Positions 60,333 to 64,000 of a DNA stretch of 64,000 bases are shown here, one piece after another. The stretch covers positions 82,811-146,810 of the forward strand of contig JAMCRR010000197.1 in NCBI GenBank assembly GCA_023381565.1, in the 5' to 3' direction. A program made the translations under genes and the position numbers. The notes beneath the pieces are model-generated. The model searched no databases, was not told where the DNA came from, and was given only the letters and a program-made list of their open reading frames with translations. The DNA is from Chloroflexota bacterium. Lineage in GTDB: Bacteria; Chloroflexota; Anaerolineae; Anaerolineales; Anaerolineaceae. Positions within the stretch are counted from its first letter, which is position 1. Each line of letters opens with the position of its first letter.

Positions 60333-60809
60333 ATGAAAAAAGATATCCATCCCACGTTTTACCCCGATGCGCAGGTGATATGCGCCTGCGGTAACACCTG
60401 GACAACCGGATCGACCAAGAAGGTCATCCATACCGAAGTGTGCTCGAAATGCCATCCGTTCTTTACCGGGCAACAGCAACGCCTGATCGATATCGAAGGG
60501 CAGGTCGATCGCTTCTATAAGAAACTGCAAGCTCGCCAGAATTTCGTGGATCAGAAAAAGGCGCGCGAAATGGAACGCACCTCACCCGACCGTCCGATTG
60601 CCGAGCTAGGGATAGGGGTACGACCCACCGAGGCTCTGGCAAAAGCAGGGTTAACCAATGTCGGCCAGATCTTAGAAAAACTGGCGCAGGGTGAATCCGC
60701 CTTACTGGCAGTAGATGGATTTGGCAGGAAATCATTGATCGATCTGAAAAAACATCTCCGTCAGTTTGGTTATCGCTTGCCTGCTGCCGCGGAAGAGATT
60801 TCCGTTTAG
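60333..60809 (+). CDS. rpmE: 50S ribosomal protein L31 fused to an RNA polymerase alpha-CTD-like domain
   Basis: 158 residues, twice the normal L31 length of about 70. Residues 1-70 are an ordinary zinc-type L31 with C17, C19, C37 and C40 and HPFFTGQQQ. After a charged linker (70-87), residues 88-150 read IAELGIGVRPTEALAKAG, then FGRKSLIDLKKHL and FGYRLP. This is the two-helix-hairpin-helix pattern of the RNA polymerase alpha C-terminal domain (compare VDDLxLTVRSxNCLK and LGKKSLTEIKDxL). No stop or ribosome site separates the parts. This is either an L31 with an extra nucleic-acid-binding domain or a link between transcription and translation. Confidence 0.85.
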   Translation: MKKDIHPTFYPDAQVICACGNTWTTGSTKKVIHTEVCSKCHPFFTGQQQRLIDIEGQVDRFYKKLQARQNFVDQKKAREMERTSPDRPIAELGIGVRPTEALAKAGLTNVGQILEKLAQGESALLAVDGFGRKSLIDLKKHLRQFGYRLPAAAEEISV

Positions 60810-60841
60810 CTTCGCCATCAGCTCGAGTTTAAGGTAAACTT

Positions 60842-60872
60842 AACAGGCAGATGCACTTTGCATCTGCCTGTT
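60842..60872 (+). terminator. Strong hairpin terminator after rpmE
   Basis: AACAGGCAGATGC (60842-60854) pairs perfectly over 13 bases with GCATCTGCCTGTT (60860-60872), loop ACTTT. It is followed by CCTATCT. It separates the ribosomal genes from tdk. Confidence 0.72.
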
Positions 60873-60900
60873 CCTATCTAAAATTACACATGAGGCCTGC

Positions 60901-61473
60901 ATGAAACATCATTCCGGGGTTGTCGAAGTCATCTGTGGTTCCATGTTCAGCGGTAAAACCGACGAATTGATCCGCCGGCTGCGGCGGGCAACTATTGCAC
61001 GGCAGAAGGTGCAGGTGTTTAAACCGGCTATCGACGACCGGTATGCAGTGCAAAAGGTCACTTCGCACGCTGGGACCGATTATGCTGCGATCCCGATCAA
61101 CAATGCGGCAGATATTCTGGATAAGGTTGATAATGACACCACCGTTGTGGGGATCGACGAGGCCCAATTCCTCGATCCCGAAGTGATCCCCATCGTGCAG
61201 AAGCTCGCCAACCAGGGCATGCGAGTGATCATTACCGGGCTGGATACGGATTTTCGCGGGGAACCTTTCGGCCCGATGCCGGTCTTGATGGCTCAAGCGG
61301 AACACGTGGATAAACTCCAGGCAATCTGTATGACTTGCGGAGAGCCTGCCTCGCGGACACAACGGTTGGTTAACGGTCGACCCGCCCATTACAACGATCC
61401 GGTGGTGATTGTAGGGGCCGCCGAGATGTATGAAGCTCGTTGTCGCGTACACCACGAAGTCCCTCGCGATTAA
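60901..61473 (+). CDS. tdk: Thymidine kinase
   Basis: 190 residues, type II. Walker [19 protein letters not shown] (about residues 12-29), Walker [12 protein letters not shown] (about 81-91) and zinc Cys in [13 protein letters not shown]. It phosphorylates thymidine for salvage, in keeping with the nucleobase theme of the window. TGAGG precedes the ATG. Confidence 0.96.
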   Translation: MKHHSGVVEVICGSMFSGKTDELIRRLRRATIARQKVQVFKPAIDDRYAVQKVTSHAGTDYAAIPINNAADILDKVDNDTTVVGIDEAQFLDPEVIPIVQKLANQGMRVIITGLDTDFRGEPFGPMPVLMAQAEHVDKLQAICMTCGEPASRTQRLVNGRPAHYNDPVVIVGAAEMYEARCRVHHEVPRD

Positions 61474-61503
61474 CTGAATCCGGTAGAGAGAAAAGAGCCT
61501 AAC

Positions 61504-62061
61504 ATGCAAGATTATCATGACTTTCTCGGGGAGATCCTGATCACGGAGGATGCCCTACAAAAGCGCATAGCCGAATTAGGCGAGGAGATCAGCCGCGATT
61601 ACCAGGGTTTGGATCTGGTGCTCGTGTGTATTCTGCGCGGAGGGGTGATGTTCCTGACCGATTTGATGCGCCACATTACCATCCCTCACGCCATCGAATT
61701 TATGGCCGTCTCCTCGTATGGGATTGGCAACCGCCAGACGACGGGGCAGGTGCGCATCACCCTGGACTTGAATACCGACGTCAGCGGGCGGGATGTGATC
61801 CTGGTGGAAGATATCATCGACAGCGGGAGGACAATTGCCAGCGTGCTGGAATTCCTCTCCACCCGTCACCCGAAAAGCCTGTGCGTGTGCACGTTGTTAG
61901 ATAAATCCGAGCGTCGGGAAGTCTATGTCCCTGTCCGTTATTGCGGCTTTTCGATACCCGACCGGTTTGTATTCGGTTATGGATTGGACATCGATGAGTA
62001 TTATCGCAACTTGCCATTTGTTGGCGTTGTCGATCTGGACCGCTATAAGCTAAATCCGTAA
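61504..62061 (+). CDS. hpt: Hypoxanthine phosphoribosyltransferase
   Basis: 185 residues. The PRPP loop is ILVEDIIDSGRTIASVL (about residues 100-116), and LVCILRGGVMFLTDLM and KSERREVYVPVRYCGF are typical Hpt motifs. It makes IMP or GMP from hypoxanthine or guanine. It competes with the catabolic Mo hydroxylase for hypoxanthine made by adenine deaminase. It is followed after four bases by the nucleotidyltransferase gene. Confidence 0.96.
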   Translation: MQDYHDFLGEILITEDALQKRIAELGEEISRDYQGLDLVLVCILRGGVMFLTDLMRHITIPHAIEFMAVSSYGIGNRQTTGQVRITLDLNTDVSGRDVILVEDIIDSGRTIASVLEFLSTRHPKSLCVCTLLDKSERREVYVPVRYCGFSIPDRFVFGYGLDIDEYYRNLPFVGVVDLDRYKLNP

Positions 62062-62065
62062 GCCA

Positions 62066-63574
62066 TTGATCGTGACTGAGACAGTCTATCGATTTTCCAC
62101 TTTTTCACCTTTCCTTGAAACCATCTGGGCGGTTCTTCCCCCTGAAAAGGAAATCTACCTGGTGGGTGGCGCCGTGCGAGATGCGTTACTGCAGAAGCCG
62201 GTCCACGATCTAGATTTTGCCGTTCCTGCCGAGGCCTCGAGCCTGGCGAGGCGCGTGGCGAAATCCTTGGGAGCAGCATATTACCGCCTGGATGACGAAC
62301 GCGATACGGCGCGGGTGGTACTGTCTGGAGAGAATGGTTCGCAGCAAACCATCGATTTTGCAGCCTTCCGCGGCCCGGACCTGGAAAGTGACCTGCGCGG
62401 GAGGGATTTCACCATCAATGCAATGGCTGTCGAGAGGAGCGACCCCCAGCATTTGATCGATCCCCTGGGTGGAGCTGCGGATCTTAGAAATGGGGTGCTG
62501 CGCGATTGTTCACCCTCCTCGATGGCGGATGATCCTATCCGGGTGTTGCGCGCTGTGCGGTTGGCTTCCGCTTTTAACTGCCGCATCGATCCGAGTACAT
62601 TGCGGCGCGTGCGAGAAGCCGCCCCATCCCTGTCCAGCGTGTCGGCCGAGCGCCTGCGGGATGAGCTTTTTCGCATTCTGGAGGGACCCAAGCCGGCAAA
62701 AACACTACGCGCTCTGGATGCTTTGGGCGCCCTGGGGATTGTGCTGCCAGAACTGGCCAATTCGAAAGGCGTGCGGCAATCTCCGCCGCATATCTGGGAT
62801 GTATGGACGCATACCCTGAGCTTGATTGATCACCTCGATGACTTGCTGTCTGCCTTGCAGAGAGAATATTCCCAGGATAAAGTTGCCAATCTGAATCTGG
62901 GCTTACTGGTACTGTATTTGGGCCGTTACCGCGAAGCAATCAGCTCGCACGTTGAACAGCGCCTGAACCCTCAGCGCTCCGTCAGGGGGCTGCTGTTCCT
63001 GGCCGGGTTGTACCACGATGTAGCCAAGCCTGATACCTGGCAGATCCAGGAAGGTGGCCGCATCCGGAATTTTGGGCACGAGCAGCAGGGCGCTCTGGCA
63101 GCAACCCAGCGCGGCCAGGCGTTGCAGTTGAGCGGCCTGGAGATCGCCAGATTGGCCAGTATCGTACGCAACCATATGCGCATCCACCAGCTTGCGCAGG
63201 AAGGCAAAAAACCCAGCCGCCGGGCGATCTACCGCTATTTTAGAGATACCGGCAATGCCGGCATCGATATTTGCCTGCTGTCGCTGGCTGACACGCTGGC
63301 TACCTACGGGCCGGGAATTCCTACCGAGGTCTGGAGGGGGGAGCTGGAGGTATGCCGCTACCTGATGGAAAGTCTATGGGAGAAACCGGCGGAAGCTATA
63401 ACGCCACCGGTGTGGTTAAATGGCAATGATCTTCAAGAGGAGCTCGGTTTGCATCCAGGTCCGGCAGTTGGCAGGTTGCTAGAAGCGCTGCGTGAAGCTG
63501 GAGCCGCAGGGAAGATCCATTCACGCGAAGAAGCGTTGGATTTTGCCCGCCTCTGGCTGCAGAACACGGAATAA
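62066..63574 (+). CDS. CCA tRNA nucleotidyltransferase/poly(A) polymerase family protein with HD domain
   Basis: 502 residues. The nucleotidyltransferase head has LVGGAVRDALLQKPVHDLDFAVP (shortened; the LVGGAVRD loop and the DLD metal pair at about residues 31-52) and GRDFTINAMAV. The central helical part has DDPIRVLRAVRLAS. A later HD-type motif is GLYHDVAKPD (about residue 315). It adds CCA or A residues to RNA 3' ends. The start is TTG 62066 or GTG 62072; neither has a strong ribosome site. Confidence 0.9.
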   Translation: MIVTETVYRFSTFSPFLETIWAVLPPEKEIYLVGGAVRDALLQKPVHDLDFAVPAEASSLARRVAKSLGAAYYRLDDERDTARVVLSGENGSQQTIDFAAFRGPDLESDLRGRDFTINAMAVERSDPQHLIDPLGGAADLRNGVLRDCSPSSMADDPIRVLRAVRLASAFNCRIDPSTLRRVREAAPSLSSVSAERLRDELFRILEGPKPAKTLRALDALGALGIVLPELANSKGVRQSPPHIWDVWTHTLSLIDHLDDLLSALQREYSQDKVANLNLGLLVLYLGRYREAISSHVEQRLNPQRSVRGLLFLAGLYHDVAKPDTWQIQEGGRIRNFGHEQQGALAATQRGQALQLSGLEIARLASIVRNHMRIHQLAQEGKKPSRRAIYRYFRDTGNAGIDICLLSLADTLATYGPGIPTEVWRGELEVCRYLMESLWEKPAEAITPPVWLNGNDLQEELGLHPGPAVGRLLEALREAGAAGKIHSREEALDFARLWLQNTE

Positions 63575-63598
63575 ATCGTTCAATCAGGGAGGAAATGG

Positions 63599-64000
63599 AT
63601 GGTCAATCATCTGGTCAGGTTATTTTACGAGGAACATGGGTCGGGTTTACCCCTGGTGCTGATCCACGGATTTCCGTTCAACCATACAATTTGGTCTGAG
63701 GTGATCCCCGAGCTGGCGAAACAGGCGCGGGTCATTGTCCCCGACCTGCGTGGCTTTGGGCGCTCTGAAGCGCCGCCAGGCGTTTACACCATGCGGCAGA
63801 TGGCGGCTGATATCGCCGAGTTGCTGGATGCGCTCAAAATCCAGAAAACGACCCTGGTTGGGCACTCGATGGGAGGATATGTATCCCTGGCTTTTGCCCA
63901 GGCTTATCCTGACCAGATGCTTGCCCTGGGGATGGTGGCCAGCCATGCGGCTGCGGATACTCCCGAGAAGCGAGCCGACCGTTATGCGACCGCAGCAGAG
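63599..64000 (+). CDS. Alpha/beta hydrolase (3' end cut off)
   Basis: 134 codons lie in the window from ATG 63599, with GGGAGGAA upstream. The oxyanion region is LVLIHGFPFNHTIW, DLRGFGRSEAPPG follows, and the nucleophile elbow is GHSMGGYVSLAF (Ser at about residue 93). These are the classical motifs of a soluble hydrolase such as an esterase or BioH-like protein. The catalytic His would lie beyond the right edge. The substrate is unknown. Confidence 0.9.
   Translation, partial: MVNHLVRLFYEEHGSGLPLVLIHGFPFNHTIWSEVIPELAKQARVIVPDLRGFGRSEAPPGVYTMRQMAADIAELLDALKIQKTTLVGHSMGGYVSLAFAQAYPDQMLALGMVASHAAADTPEKRADRYATAAE

Noticed and set aside
1-64000. tRNA genes, CRISPR arrays, insertion sequences or prophage
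   Set aside because: No cloverleaf-like sequence, regularly spaced repeat, transposase or phage gene was seen on reading the gaps. A tRNA scan was not possible here.

Overview
The window is a dense, moderately GC-rich bacterial chromosome segment. Gene content points to an anaerobic or fermentative member of the Chloroflexota, probably Anaerolineae-like; this is inferred from the kinds of genes present (Na+-pump decarboxylase, FdrA/AllG/AllH, BMP-type ABC transporter with an Ala/Pro/Thr-rich lipoprotein linker), not from a marker gene. No rRNA, tRNA, CRISPR array, transposase or phage gene was seen.

Layout. (1) 1-492, minus strand: an anti-sigma kinase and STAS antagonist pair. (2) 664-1389, minus strand: a GNAT-like protein. 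(3) 1.6-13.1 kb: a long plus-strand operon behind a strong promoter and a structured leader. It holds fdrA/allF, allG, a tandem cyclase-family hydrolase, a three-subunit molybdenum hydroxylase, coxG, a small membrane protein and a UraA-type nucleobase permease. (4) 13.2-15.9 kb: two membrane proteins of unknown role, an NmrA-like reductase and allH. (5) 16.2-26.6 kb: a second three-subunit Mo hydroxylase, a complete four-subunit Na+-pumping biotin decarboxylase, a second cyclase, a second copy of the GNAT-like gene and xdhC. (6) 26.7-31.8 kb: panB-panE-panC (minus) divergent from padR-modA-modB. (7) 31.8-34.3 kb: ugd and folD. (8) 34.4-41.7 kb: 8-oxoguanine deaminase, adenine deaminase, a GntR regulator, two carbamoyltransferase paralogues and carbamate kinase. 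(9) 42-47 kb: a BMP-type nucleoside ABC transporter. (10) 47-52.8 kb: threonine synthase, a glycosyltransferase, a PLP enzyme and a hydantoinase. (11) 52.8-56.4 kb: three complex-I-like membrane antiporter subunits. (12) 56.5-64 kb: a coiled-coil protein, selB, rplU-rpmA-rpmE, tdk, hpt, a CCA/poly(A) polymerase and a cut-off alpha/beta hydrolase.

Most of the first 53 kb reads as one nucleobase-scavenging island. It covers uptake (NCS2 permease, BMP transporter), deamination (adenine, 8-oxoguanine), Mo-dependent ring hydroxylation with its maturation factor and molybdate uptake, ring opening (two cyclase-family hydrolases, a hydantoinase), and carbamoyl transfer with carbamate kinase, which would give ATP. 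The Na+-pump decarboxylase would add a second form of energy conservation. Uricase and a clear allantoinase are not visible. The permease is of the uracil type, so an oxidative pyrimidine route that ends in carbamoyl phosphate and a malonyl-type acid is a real alternative to classical purine breakdown. That route is a hypothesis and is set out in the findings.
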